From positions 147,959 through 211,958 of the forward strand of contig NZ_QQWG01000005.1 of assembly GCF_003863355.1 (NCBI RefSeq): a DNA stretch of 64,000 nucleotides, read 5' to 3'. Both the position numbers and the translations under genes were made by a program. This DNA is from Ancylomarina euxina (GTDB taxonomy: Bacteria > Bacteroidota > Bacteroidia > Bacteroidales > Marinifilaceae). The notes under the pieces were generated by a model. The model had not been told where the DNA came from, made no database searches, and saw only the letters and a program-made list of their open reading frames with translations. Each line of letters starts with the position of its first letter. Position 1 is the first letter of the stretch. Below are positions 1 through 7,843 of the stretch, in pieces.

Positions 1-472
1 CGAAATGTGTTCTGCTCTTGGAGGACGTGCTGCAGAAGAATTAACCTTTGGTAAGATTTCTACAGGTGCACAAAATGATCTAGAGAAAGTAACTAAGCAG
101 GCAATGGCTATGGTTTCTATCTTTGGAATGAGTGAAAAAGTTGGTAACGTAAGTTATTACGACTCATCAGGACAGTCTGATTATGGATTCTCTAAACCCT
201 ATAGTGAGAAAACTGCCGAGCTTATCGATAAGGAAGTTAAAGAATTGATTGAGACTTCATATAAGAGAGCTAAGCAGATCCTAAAGGATAATATGGAAGG
301 TCACCAAAAAGTGAGCCAATTGTTATTGGAGCGTGAGGTGATATTCAGTGAAGATTTAGAGGCTATATTTGGAAAGAGAGATTTTGGTACTGAAGAGTCC
401 AAAATACTTCCAGTAGATGTTCCTGAGAAAGAAGAAAGATCAGAAGAAGAGAACAACTCTAAGGCTGTTTAA
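1..472 (+). CDS. ftsH: ATP-dependent zinc metalloprotease FtsH, C-terminal part (cut by window edge)
   Basis: Only the last ~156 residues of this membrane-bound AAA+ protease are present; the reading frame is open to the left edge (first full codon at base 2), so the ATG at 5 is internal. Visible is the end of the M41 peptidase domain: GGRAAEEL followed by STGAQNDL, whose Asp is the third zinc ligand in the family. The HExxH motif and AAA domain lie upstream of the window. After a helical stretch the protein ends in an acidic tail rich in E, K and S, common in FtsH. FtsH degrades misfolded membrane proteins and regulatory substrates. A strong terminator follows 24 bases after the stop. Confidence 0.95.
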   Translation, partial: EMCSALGGRAAEELTFGKISTGAQNDLEKVTKQAMAMVSIFGMSEKVGNVSYYDSSGQSDYGFSKPYSEKTAELIDKEVKELIETSYKRAKQILKDNMEGHQKVSQLLLEREVIFSEDLEAIFGKRDFGTEESKILPVDVPEKEERSEEENNSKAV

Positions 473-496
473 TTCCTTGTACCAGATATTTATTAA

Positions 497-537
497 AGCT
501 AAGTTGTCTATGAGAGTTGACAACTTAGCTATTTTTT
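497..537 (+). terminator. Rho-independent terminator after ftsH
   Basis: A perfect 12-bp stem (AGCTAAGTTGTC, 497-508, with its complement at 519-530), a 10-base loop and a run of six T from 532. It separates ftsH from cdsA. Confidence 0.9.
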
Positions 538-553
538 GTTTAAATTGGCGGCT

Positions 554-561
554 TAATTTTG
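554..561 (+). promoter_or_regulatory. Possible -7 box for cdsA
   Basis: TAATTTTG matches the Bacteroidota -7 consensus TAnnTTTG, 26 bases before the GTG start of cdsA. No well-spaced -33 TTTG is visible, so support is weak. Confidence 0.35.
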
Positions 562-587
562 TTGGGTTGTATTAATTCATATTCATA

Positions 588-1412
588 GTGGGGGAATTTA
601 TAAAAAGAGCTTTAACAGCAGTATTATTCGGAATTATTTTAATTGCAGGGATCAACCTTCATCCTGTAGGCTTTATTGCGACCTTCTTGGGAATAGCACT
701 TTTAGCCAACTATGAATTTTATGGCCTAATAAAAAAGGCTAATGCGTCACCTCAGATCAGTACAGGACTATTAGCCGTTGTGTTATTATTTGCTGCTGTA
801 ACGTCACATATTTATTATGGGAAAGCAATCTTTTCTCACTTATTACTCTTACTTGTATTTTTAAGTTTTATTATTGAGCTTTATCGTAAGAAGGATAATC
901 CTTTTGCTAATATAGCCTATACTTTATTAGGAATTATTTATGTGGCTTTGCCTTTCGCTTTACTGATTTATCTTGTATTTCAGAATGGAGTTGAGCAGTT
1001 CAGACCTGATATTGTAATGGGTATCTTTATTATGATTTGGGTAAATGATACGCTTGCCTATCTAGTTGGTGTTAATTTTGGTAAGCATAGATTATTCGAG
1101 CGTATCTCTCCTAAGAAATCTTGGGAAGGAAGTATTGGCGGTGGTATTGCAACCCTGCTAGCTGCTTTGGGATGCTCATATTTTAGTCAGGAGCTAAGTT
1201 TGGTTTTATGGCTTTCAGTAGGACTTATTGTTGCTGTTGCTGGTGGTTTAGGTGATTTGGTTGAATCTCTTTTTAAGCGCAGCATTAAAGTGAAAGATTC
1301 AGGTTCAATTTTACCTGGACATGGTGGGATTTTAGATCGCTTTGATGCGATTTTGATTGTGGCTCCTATTGTCTATGTATTCCTGGAAATTGTAAAGGAG
1401 TTCAGTAAGTAA
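588..1412 (+). CDS. cdsA: Phosphatidate cytidylyltransferase (CDP-diglyceride synthase)
   Basis: Makes CDP-diacylglycerol from CTP and phosphatidic acid, the branch point of membrane phospholipid synthesis. The 274-residue protein is strongly hydrophobic with about seven to eight predicted membrane segments. Near the C-terminus it carries the family signature (S-x-F-K-R, then K-D-S-G, then P-G-H-G-G-I-L-D-R-F-D) with the metal-binding acidic residues. The start is GTG at 588; an in-frame stop at 573 leaves no ATG upstream. It lies between two strong terminators, so it is probably transcribed alone. cdsA often follows ftsH in Bacteroidota. Confidence 0.95.
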   Translation: MGEFIKRALTAVLFGIILIAGINLHPVGFIATFLGIALLANYEFYGLIKKANASPQISTGLLAVVLLFAAVTSHIYYGKAIFSHLLLLLVFLSFIIELYRKKDNPFANIAYTLLGIIYVALPFALLIYLVFQNGVEQFRPDIVMGIFIMIWVNDTLAYLVGVNFGKHRLFERISPKKSWEGSIGGGIATLLAALGCSYFSQELSLVLWLSVGLIVAVAGGLGDLVESLFKRSIKVKDSGSILPGHGGILDRFDAILIVAPIVYVFLEIVKEFSK

Positions 1413-1445
1413 TATTGAATATCGATATATAAAACAAAGAAAAGC

Positions 1446-1475
1446 GATCAACTTAATTGTTGATCGTTTTTTTTA
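1446..1475 (+). terminator. Rho-independent terminator after cdsA
   Basis: An 8-bp stem CGATCAAC/GTTGATCG (1446-1453 and 1460-1467), loop TTAATT, then eight T. It lies in a convergent interval, with the radical SAM gene ending at 1509 on the other strand. Confidence 0.88.
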
Positions 1476-1508
1476 TATTCTTGTTTTTTTATTTTTCACA
1501 TCCTCACA

Positions 1509-2387
1509 TCAAAGTCCTCTCATCCATTCGGGTCTGAGTTTTGCATTTGCGGGATCGTCAAATACACCATTTATACGATCTAGGAGCTCTTCTTTATCTC
1601 TATTGAGATTACCTTTGAGAATTAGATAATTCGAGGCATGATCGCTACGAAAGACGGTATTGTCGAGTTCCAGCGTTTCTATAAACACTTTCATTTCAGC
1701 TATCAGTTCAATGGTGTTTAGTGGAATAAATTCATCATTAAACTTCTGTTTGAAATGATCTTCTCCATATGGGTAACTCAATACCAGTGTCGATAAAAAC
1801 TCGGGTTGAATTTCGTTCACAACTTTTGCTGAATTGATGGCATGCTGCTCAGAATATTTTTGTCCACCCAAACCATTCAATATCATGACTGATAATTTGA
1901 TACCAGCCTGTCTTGCTTTCTTTAAAGCACTGCTTGTACTACTAAAATCTTCTCCTTTGTTTATGACCTGTAGTAATTTATCATCACCAGATTCGATTCC
2001 AACATAAAGTAATTTTAAACCTTTTGAGGTTAATATTCTCAGTTCTTCATCGGTTTTGGATTCAATATCCCGAGGTAAAGCATAGGCTGAAACTCGGTTA
2101 AGTTTTGGAAAGGTTGCATTTAGCTTATCTAATAAACGACTTAGTTTATCGAAGGACATAACCATGGCATTGCCATCAGCCAAAAATACCTTTCGGATTT
2201 GATCAGCTTGAGATGATAAACTGTCAATTTCGGCAAAGATTTCTTCTTCAGGTCTAAGTCGGAATTGCTTGTTACTGTACATTTCGCAAAAGGCACATTT
2301 ATTCCAGGCACAGCCTAAACTAACTTGTAATATAAGAGAATAGGCCTCACTTGGAGGTCTGAAAAGGGGTTCGTCGTATGTTATCAT
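1509..2387 (-). CDS. Radical SAM protein of unknown substrate
   Basis: A 292-residue stand-alone radical SAM enzyme, expected to cleave S-adenosylmethionine with a [4Fe-4S] cluster. The cluster cysteines are C26, C31 and C34, in a C-x4-C-x2-C pattern (GCAWNKCAFC) rather than the usual C-x3-C-x2-C; this spacing is typical of an uncharacterised radical SAM group with SLGC-xWN-xC motifs. A glycine-rich SAM-contact motif follows at YVGIESGDD. No extra cluster motif, B12 domain or SPASM domain is seen. It lies downstream of the ABC exporter but is separated from it by a terminator. Substrate and product cannot be inferred from the neighbours. Confidence 0.8.
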   Translation of the reverse strand: MITYDEPLFRPPSEAYSLILQVSLGCAWNKCAFCEMYSNKQFRLRPEEEIFAEIDSLSSQADQIRKVFLADGNAMVMSFDKLSRLLDKLNATFPKLNRVSAYALPRDIESKTDEELRILTSKGLKLLYVGIESGDDKLLQVINKGEDFSSTSSALKKARQAGIKLSVMILNGLGGQKYSEQHAINSAKVVNEIQPEFLSTLVLSYPYGEDHFKQKFNDEFIPLNTIELIAEMKVFIETLELDNTVFRSDHASNYLILKGNLNRDKEELLDRINGVFDDPANAKLRPEWMRGL

Positions 2388-2421
2388 CTTGCAAAAATAT
2401 CAAAATTTGAATAGTGATTCA

Positions 2422-2451
2422 TAAAAAATGCCCCGTTTAAAACGAGGCATT
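2422..2451 (-). terminator. Terminator after the ABC exporter genes
   Basis: On the minus strand, an ATGCC-x-CGTT type stem (28-37 pairing with 41-50 within 24xx, one mismatch) is followed by six T. It ends transcription of the two ABC genes before the radical SAM gene. Confidence 0.75.
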
Positions 2452-2513
2452 GATTAAAATCTATGAGTAGAAGGTTTTATTGATGATAATTGCGATAATT
2501 ATTTAATCTCTAA

Positions 2514-2545
2514 ATCATCACATCATCACATCATCACATCATCAC
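2514..2545. repeat. Tandem repeat, 8-bp unit, four copies
   Basis: Four perfect copies of ATCATCAC, followed to about 2561 by degenerate copies (ATCCTCAT, ATCACCAC). It sits immediately downstream of the stop of the ABC permease gene. The plus strand of the tract contains no G. Confidence 0.9.
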
Positions 2546-2562
2546 ATCCTCATATCACCACA

Positions 2563-3903
2563 TTATCTGTGATAGCGTAACCATTTCCATATCTCTTTGT
2601 AAGAAACTTTTTTGCCATACATTAGAATACCTGTACGGTAAATTTTTGCAGCTACCCAAGTTACAAATATGAATGATGCAACCAGTAACCCCATTGATAG
2701 TAGTAACTCCCATAATGGAACCCCAAAAGGTATACGTACCAACATAACAATTGGAGATGTCAATGGAATGATAGATCCCCAGAAAGCGATTGCACCTTCG
2801 GGATTTTTGGCTGCTGCCATTCCAATATATAAAGCAAGAACAAGAGGCAATGAAATTGGCAACATAAACTGTTGAGTTTCGGTTTCGTTATCAACGGCTG
2901 AACCAACGGCAGCAAATAAGGCTGAATACAATAAATAACCAGCTAGAAAAAAGAAGATAAAACCTCCTAATATACTCATAATATAGGCCATGTCGAAAGT
3001 TCCAAGAACATCCTGCATCATATTTAACTGAGCCTGATTCATTGCTTGTCCTGTACTTGGCAATTGACTGATAGAGGAAGCTTGTTGTATGCTCGATGCA
3101 TCAAGCCCTGGTAAGAAAATAGCACTACCAATCATGATAATTGCTCCTGATAGAATGACCCACATTAAGAATTGAGTTAAGCCAACCATCGCGACACCGA
3201 CGATTTTACCCATCATTAACTGGAAAGGCTTAACAGATGAAATGATCACTTCGATAATTCGGTTGCTTTTTTCTTCGATAACCCCTCGCATCACCTGAAC
3301 ACCATACATGAAAATAAACATGTAGATAATGAAACTCATGGCAAAGCCAAGTCCCATTGCAATTTCAGTTGAGCTTTGTTTAATCTCTCCGTCATCACCA
3401 AATTTTATGGTCTTTACCGATATTGGAGTTTTAGTTGCCGCTAATTTTTGCTCCAAATCAGGCATATTAGCTTCTGCAATTATTTTCGAACGCTTAATCG
3501 TTTCTATATGATTACGAATTTGCGATCCAACCTCTGATTTAACTTCTATGGTCACTTGCTTAAACGAAAATAGCTCGGTCGACTGTGATTCTAGTATGTC
3601 TTTCGGAATTTTAAGAAGTGCATAATACCCCTTGGTATCCAACATTTTCTTAGCTTCATCAAAGCTTGTGTTCTCTAAATATTCGAAGGTGGTGAAATCT
3701 TTTGATTCTACTGGGCTAACCAGTTCAGATTCATTGATAACCCCAATGGTTCTTTTTTCGGTATCGTCCTTCATCATCATCCATATCATAAAAGCATATA
3801 TACCTGCAATTAGAATAGGTGTAAGAAATGTTAGGAGTAAGAAGGATTTCTTTTTAACTCGTGATAAATATTCACGTTGAATAATGATTAATATCTTGTT
3901 CAT
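2563..3903 (-). CDS. ABC exporter permease, NatB/ABC-2 type
   Basis: A 446-residue membrane protein with a hydrophobic segment near residues 20-45, a ~130-residue extracytoplasmic domain, then about five to six clustered membrane spans in the C-terminal half. This is the topology of NatB-like ABC-2 permeases. The charged motif VIEEKSNRIIEVIISS after the second span is typical of the family. The gene starts 67 bases after the stop of the ATPase at 3971-4906, so the two form one exporter. Homologues export Na+ or other small molecules; the substrate here is unknown. Confidence 0.85.
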   Translation of the reverse strand: MNKILIIIQREYLSRVKKKSFLLLTFLTPILIAGIYAFMIWMMMKDDTEKRTIGVINESELVSPVESKDFTTFEYLENTSFDEAKKMLDTKGYYALLKIPKDILESQSTELFSFKQVTIEVKSEVGSQIRNHIETIKRSKIIAEANMPDLEQKLAATKTPISVKTIKFGDDGEIKQSSTEIAMGLGFAMSFIIYMFIFMYGVQVMRGVIEEKSNRIIEVIISSVKPFQLMMGKIVGVAMVGLTQFLMWVILSGAIIMIGSAIFLPGLDASSIQQASSISQLPSTGQAMNQAQLNMMQDVLGTFDMAYIMSILGGFIFFFLAGYLLYSALFAAVGSAVDNETETQQFMLPISLPLVLALYIGMAAAKNPEGAIAFWGSIIPLTSPIVMLVRIPFGVPLWELLLSMGLLVASFIFVTWVAAKIYRTGILMYGKKVSYKEIWKWLRYHR

Positions 3904-3970
3904 TGTATTTATCTATAAGTCCGATGAGATCGGAATGAAAATGAATTCTATTATTTGTTTATTTAGTTGA

Positions 3971-4906
3971 TTATTCAAAATCAAGACTAAGATTTTTTTC
4001 GTTCACAACGCGAATAAAAATATCGTTCATGCTTGGAATAATTTCGTTGAATGAAACAATCTCGACATGAGGGAGTATTTGATTTAACAAATCATTAGAG
4101 CTTGTTCCATTATTTAATTTCAACCTTAAAGATTCGAATTCCTTACCTGATTGATGTTCTAATATTTCAATATCACTTGATAAATTTGCCTTTAGCTTTT
4201 CTTGATCACCAGTGAAAGAAACATTATAAGTATTGGTTCGGTATTCTTTTTTGATATCTTCAAAAGAGCCATCAAGTATTTTTTCAGACTTATGAATAAG
4301 TGCAATATGATCGCAAATTTCTTCGACAGATGCCATATTGTGAGTTGAGAAAATAATGGTGCAGCCCTTATCGCGTAGTTCTAATATTTCTTTTTTAAGA
4401 AGGTTTGCATTAATAGGGTCAAATCCACTAAAAGGCTCATCGAATATTAGAAGTTTAGGTTCGTGAAGAATGGTTGTGATGAATTGGATTTTCTGAGCCA
4501 TTCCTTTAGAAAGCTCTTCAACTTTTTTATCCCACCATTCTAAAATATCGAATTTCTTAAACCAAGCTTGTAGTTTAGCAGTTGCATCTTGCTTGCTCAT
4601 CCCTTTTAACTGAGCCAAGTAAATAGATTGCTCACCAACCTTCATTTTCTTGTATAAGCCACGCTCCTCAGGTAAATAACCAATATGGTGTACGTGTTCT
4701 GCTTTTAAAGGTTCACCATTAAAGAAAACCTCGCCTGAGTCAGGGCCAGTAATTTGATTAATTATTCGAATTAGAGTTGTTTTACCAGCACCATTAGGCC
4801 CAAGTAGACCAAATATGCTTCCTTCAGAAACCGATATGCTTACACCTTTTAGAGCTGTGTGTCCTGCATATTGTTTTACTATATTTTTTGCTTCGAAAAA
4901 CATCAT
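3971..4906 (-). CDS. ABC exporter ATP-binding protein, NatA type
   Basis: A 311-residue ATPase that energises the permease encoded just downstream. Visible motifs are Walker A GPNGAGKTT (residues 36-44), signature LSKGM, and Walker B LLIFDEP followed by the D-loop region. The ~90 residues after the ABC domain match the C-terminal extension common in NatA-like proteins. The protein begins with two Met codons; the first is used here. The ATPase-permease gene order and short spacing indicate an operon, ended by the terminator at 2422-2451. Confidence 0.9.
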   Translation of the reverse strand: MMFFEAKNIVKQYAGHTALKGVSISVSEGSIFGLLGPNGAGKTTLIRIINQITGPDSGEVFFNGEPLKAEHVHHIGYLPEERGLYKKMKVGEQSIYLAQLKGMSKQDATAKLQAWFKKFDILEWWDKKVEELSKGMAQKIQFITTILHEPKLLIFDEPFSGFDPINANLLKKEILELRDKGCTIIFSTHNMASVEEICDHIALIHKSEKILDGSFEDIKKEYRTNTYNVSFTGDQEKLKANLSSDIEILEHQSGKEFESLRLKLNNGTSSNDLLNQILPHVEIVSFNEIIPSMNDIFIRVVNEKNLSLDFE

Positions 4907-5058
4907 GTATAAATAAATTAAAGGGGTTTTAATGATTAATAGTTAGTTTCAATATCGTGTTTACTAATTAGTGTACAAAATACCTAAAAGTTACATCTGT
5001 TTAATATAAAATCGATATAAAGGTGAAAGTTAGCGATTATACCTTTAAAAATAAGGAC

Positions 5059-5091
5059 AAAAAAAATCCCTCAGATATTTCTGAGGGATTT
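5059..5091 (-). terminator. Terminator after dnaJ
   Basis: On the minus strand, AATCCCTCAG and its complement (65-74 and 81-90 within 50xx) form a 10-bp stem with a 6-base loop, followed by eight T. Confidence 0.9.
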
Positions 5092-5107
5092 ACGCTTGAC
5101 TATTTTT

Positions 5108-6256
5108 TTAGTCGAAGAAGTTTCTAACTTTTTTGAAGAAGCTTTTTTCTTGTGAGCTTGGATTCGGCTTAAATGATTCAGAAGCCTGAAGTTTTTCAAG
5201 AAGTTTCTGTTCATCTTTACTAACCTTATTAGGAACCCAAACATTTATTTTAACCAACAAGTCTCCACGTCCGTAACCATTAATATCAGGTAATCCTTTT
5301 CCGCGCAAGCGAAGAATCTTACCTGGTTGTGTTCCGCCATCGATTTTAACTTTTACCTTATTTTCGATAGTTGGAATCTCAACAGCTGTTCCTAATATTG
5401 AATCAGGAATGCTAATAAATAAATTGTATAATAAATCGTTTTCATCACGAATAAGCTCTGGATGTTCTTCCTCGTGAACTAAAATCAATAAATCACCATT
5501 CACTCCACCACGACGAGCTGCATTGCCTCGTCCGCTTACCGATAGTTGCATGCCTTCAGCAACACCCGCAGGAATATTGATTGTGATAACTTCGTCGTCT
5601 TTTACGATACCTTCGCCAGCACAGGATTTACATTTGTGGGTGATAATTTTTCCTTCACCATTACATGATGGACAGACTGCACTGGTTTGCATCTGACCTA
5701 AGATTGTATTCTGAATGCGTGTTACCTGCCCCGTTCCATGACACTGTGAACAGTTAGAGTGTGAAGAACCACCTTCAGCTCCTGAACCACTACAATCGTG
5801 ACACTCAACATGCTTTTTAACCTTGATTTTCTTTTCAACGCCGCTTGCAATTTCCTCAAGTGTCAGCTTAACTTTTACTCTTAAGTTGCTACCACGGTTC
5901 ACACGCTGTGAACTGCGTCCGCCGCCACCGAAACCTCCAAAGAAAGATCCGCCACCGAAAATATCACCAAAATGAGAGAAGATATCATCCATGTTCATGC
6001 CGCCGCCGCCGAAACCACCTCCAGCTGAACCGCTCATACCAGCATGTCCATATTGATCGTAACGCTGACGTTTTTGATCATTGCTTAAAACCTCATAAGC
6101 TTCAGCTGCTTCTTTAAACTTTTCTTCAGCCTCTTTATTATCAGGGTTTTTGTCAGGATGAAATTGTATAGCTTTCTTACGATAAGCCTTTTTTAGCTCT
6201 GGTCCTGTAGCATTTTTTGATACACCAAGTACTTCATAGTAATCTCTTTTCGACAT
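5108..6256 (-). CDS. dnaJ: Chaperone protein DnaJ
   Basis: A 382-residue type I Hsp40 that delivers unfolded clients to DnaK and stimulates its ATPase. Order of parts: J domain (1-70) with HPD at residues 33-35; a Gly/Phe-rich linker; a zinc-binding region with all four C-x-x-C-x-G-x-G repeats ([32 protein letters not shown]); then two beta-rich client-binding domains. It starts 27 bases after grpE and shares its promoter. dnaK is not in the window. Confidence 0.97.
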   Translation of the reverse strand: MSKRDYYEVLGVSKNATGPELKKAYRKKAIQFHPDKNPDNKEAEEKFKEAAEAYEVLSNDQKRQRYDQYGHAGMSGSAGGGFGGGGMNMDDIFSHFGDIFGGGSFFGGFGGGGRSSQRVNRGSNLRVKVKLTLEEIASGVEKKIKVKKHVECHDCSGSGAEGGSSHSNCSQCHGTGQVTRIQNTILGQMQTSAVCPSCNGEGKIITHKCKSCAGEGIVKDDEVITINIPAGVAEGMQLSVSGRGNAARRGGVNGDLLILVHEEEHPELIRDENDLLYNLFISIPDSILGTAVEIPTIENKVKVKIDGGTQPGKILRLRGKGLPDINGYGRGDLLVKINVWVPNKVSKDEQKLLEKLQASESFKPNPSSQEKSFFKKVRNFFD

Positions 6257-6283
6257 CTTAATTCAGCTTTGTTTTGATTAATA

Positions 6284-6874
6284 TTATTCTCCAACGACTA
6301 CTTTTGAAAAGCGAATCACTTTATCGTTTAGGAAATATCCTTTTTCTACGCAATCAACTACTTTTCCTTTTAATTTTTTGCTAGGAGCAGGAATCTTAGT
6401 GATAGCCTCGTGTAAATCGGTATCGAAAGCCTGGTTTGTAGCCTCAATTTCTTTCACACCCTGTTGGATCATAAAATCTTTGAAGTTTGTATATATCAAA
6501 TGAATGCCTTCTTTTACGCCCTTAATATCATTAGACTCATCTACAGATTTTAAGGCACGTTCGAAGTTATCCATCACGGGAAGAACATTAAGTAATATCT
6601 TTTCACCTGCTGATTTTGTCAGCTCCATCTTCTCTTTAAGGGTACGTTTACGGTAATTATCGAATTCAGCCGATAATCTCATATACTTGTCGTTTGTTTC
6701 ATTAAGCTGATTTCTAAGTGCCTCAATTTCGTCAGCTTTTTTTTCTTCTTCTGTCTTTAAATCTTCGACCTTCTCTTCCGTAGCATTCACCTCTTCGACA
6801 GTATCATTTTCAGGAGTAACAGCTTCTTTTGCTTCCAAATCTTCTTTGTCTAACTTGCTTTTATCTTTTGTCAT
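6284..6874 (-). CDS. grpE: Nucleotide exchange factor GrpE
   Basis: A 196-residue protein that releases ADP from DnaK. The first ~50 residues are acidic and low-complexity. A long coiled coil follows (about 50-110), then the compact beta domain ending in DKVIRFSKVVVGE. The sequence FDNYRKRT in the coiled coil is a family hallmark. It is the first gene of a grpE-dnaJ operon whose promoter region holds two interleaved inverted repeats (7006-7055). No hrcA gene and no CIRCE element are present. Confidence 0.95.
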   Translation of the reverse strand: MTKDKSKLDKEDLEAKEAVTPENDTVEEVNATEEKVEDLKTEEEKKADEIEALRNQLNETNDKYMRLSAEFDNYRKRTLKEKMELTKSAGEKILLNVLPVMDNFERALKSVDESNDIKGVKEGIHLIYTNFKDFMIQQGVKEIEATNQAFDTDLHEAITKIPAPSKKLKGKVVDCVEKGYFLNDKVIRFSKVVVGE

Positions 6875-7003
6875 CTCGTTATTTTTCTAATAAATGCCAA
6901 ATTACTCTGGGCTTTAGTTTCACTATTTGTTTGTCAGTAATTATCAACTTTAATATCTGGTTTGCATTGCTGCTAAAATTACAGGCATCTCAATTACAAA
7001 ATG

Positions 7004-7055
7004 TTTGCCAATGCCCTAATTTCCGACAAATTGGCACAAAGATAAAACTTGTCGG
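7004..7055 (-). promoter_or_regulatory. grpE-dnaJ promoter with interleaved inverted repeats
   Basis: On the minus strand the -7 box TATCTTTG lies at 7044-7037 (consensus TAnnTTTG). It is flanked by CCGACAA/TTGTCGG (7023-7029 and 7049-7055). A second inverted repeat, TGCCAAT/ATTGGCA (7006-7012 and 7030-7036), covers the expected start site. The repeats are exact; an operator role for heat-shock control is inference. The rest of the 333-base gap 6875-7207 holds the grpE leader and the terminator at 7150-7184; no gene was seen. Confidence 0.5.
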
Positions 7056-7149
7056 TTAAGTTTGCAGTTTTTTGTAGAACTTAATGGCAATTTTTCATGA
7101 CAAGACATGTTTAATTAAATTACTTACAGCTATTCGTGAATTGGAAGCA

Positions 7150-7184
7150 TAAAAAAAGAGTTGTTCATTTTCAGAACAACTCTT
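7150..7184 (-). terminator. Terminator after the TlpA-like gene
   Basis: A 10-bp stem AGAGTTGTTC/GAACAACTCT (7157-7166 and 7174-7183), 7-base loop, then a T run on the minus strand. Confidence 0.9.
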
Positions 7185-7207
7185 AGCCTATTTATTAGAA
7201 ATAGCAT

Positions 7208-7738
7208 CTATTTTTTTAAGTAGTGTTGTAAAATCAACTCCAACTTTTGACCTCTTAAATCCTTTGCTAGAATAGTGCCATTCTCGTCGATAAGAAAGTT
7301 CGATGGAATAGAGTTAATACCAAATTTCACAGCGGTAGGTGAGTACCATCCCTGGAGTTCACTAACGTGATAGTCCCATGTTAATTCATCTTTTTTAATG
7401 GCATTTTTCCAGCTACTAACCTGTTTATCTAAAGAAAAACTGAGTACGGTAAATCCCTTCCCATTTTTAAATTCCTGGTCTTTGAATTTGTTATAAACAG
7501 AAACAACCCAAGGGTTTTCGTCACGACATGGTCCACACCATGAAGCCCAAAAATCAACAAGAACAAGCTTGCCTTTTAGATCGCTTAGGTTGATCATTTT
7601 GCCATCAGGAGATTTCGCCGAAATTTCAGGGATTTTATCCCCAATATTTATACCTTCTTTAACATCTTTTTCTCCAGCAAATACAGAAAAAGAAATAACT
7701 AAGAGTGTAATTAGTATACTTAGATTTAATTTTTTCAT
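7208..7738 (-). CDS. TlpA-like thiol-disulfide oxidoreductase, secreted
   Basis: A 176-residue thioredoxin-fold protein with an N-terminal signal peptide (residues 1-21, ending SVFAG) and the active site WCGPC, with the redox cysteines at 68 and 71. The preceding VLVDFWASW strand and the cis-Pro region (SIPSNFLID) fit the AhpC/TSA-Redoxin type. It should act in the periplasm, reducing or exchanging disulfides; the partner is unknown. It is transcribed alone, with its own terminator. Confidence 0.88.
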   Translation of the reverse strand: MKKLNLSILITLLVISFSVFAGEKDVKEGINIGDKIPEISAKSPDGKMINLSDLKGKLVLVDFWASWCGPCRDENPWVVSVYNKFKDQEFKNGKGFTVLSFSLDKQVSSWKNAIKKDELTWDYHVSELQGWYSPTAVKFGINSIPSNFLIDENGTILAKDLRGQKLELILQHYLKK

Positions 7739-7843
7739 AGCAAATTAACTTTTTTTAAGTGCAATTACGTTTGTAATTGCTTCATGGTTTATTTATAAGA
7801 CTAAAACTAGTTAATTGTTTCTATTTAGACTGTTAATAAATAG

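Noticed and set aside
2514..2561. CRISPR-like repeats
   Set aside because: The unit is 8 bp with no spacers, and no cas gene is present; it is a simple tandem repeat.
6875..7207. CIRCE element for HrcA control of grpE-dnaJ
   Set aside because: The TTAGCACTC-N9-GAGTGCTAA pattern is absent on both strands; different inverted repeats are present instead.
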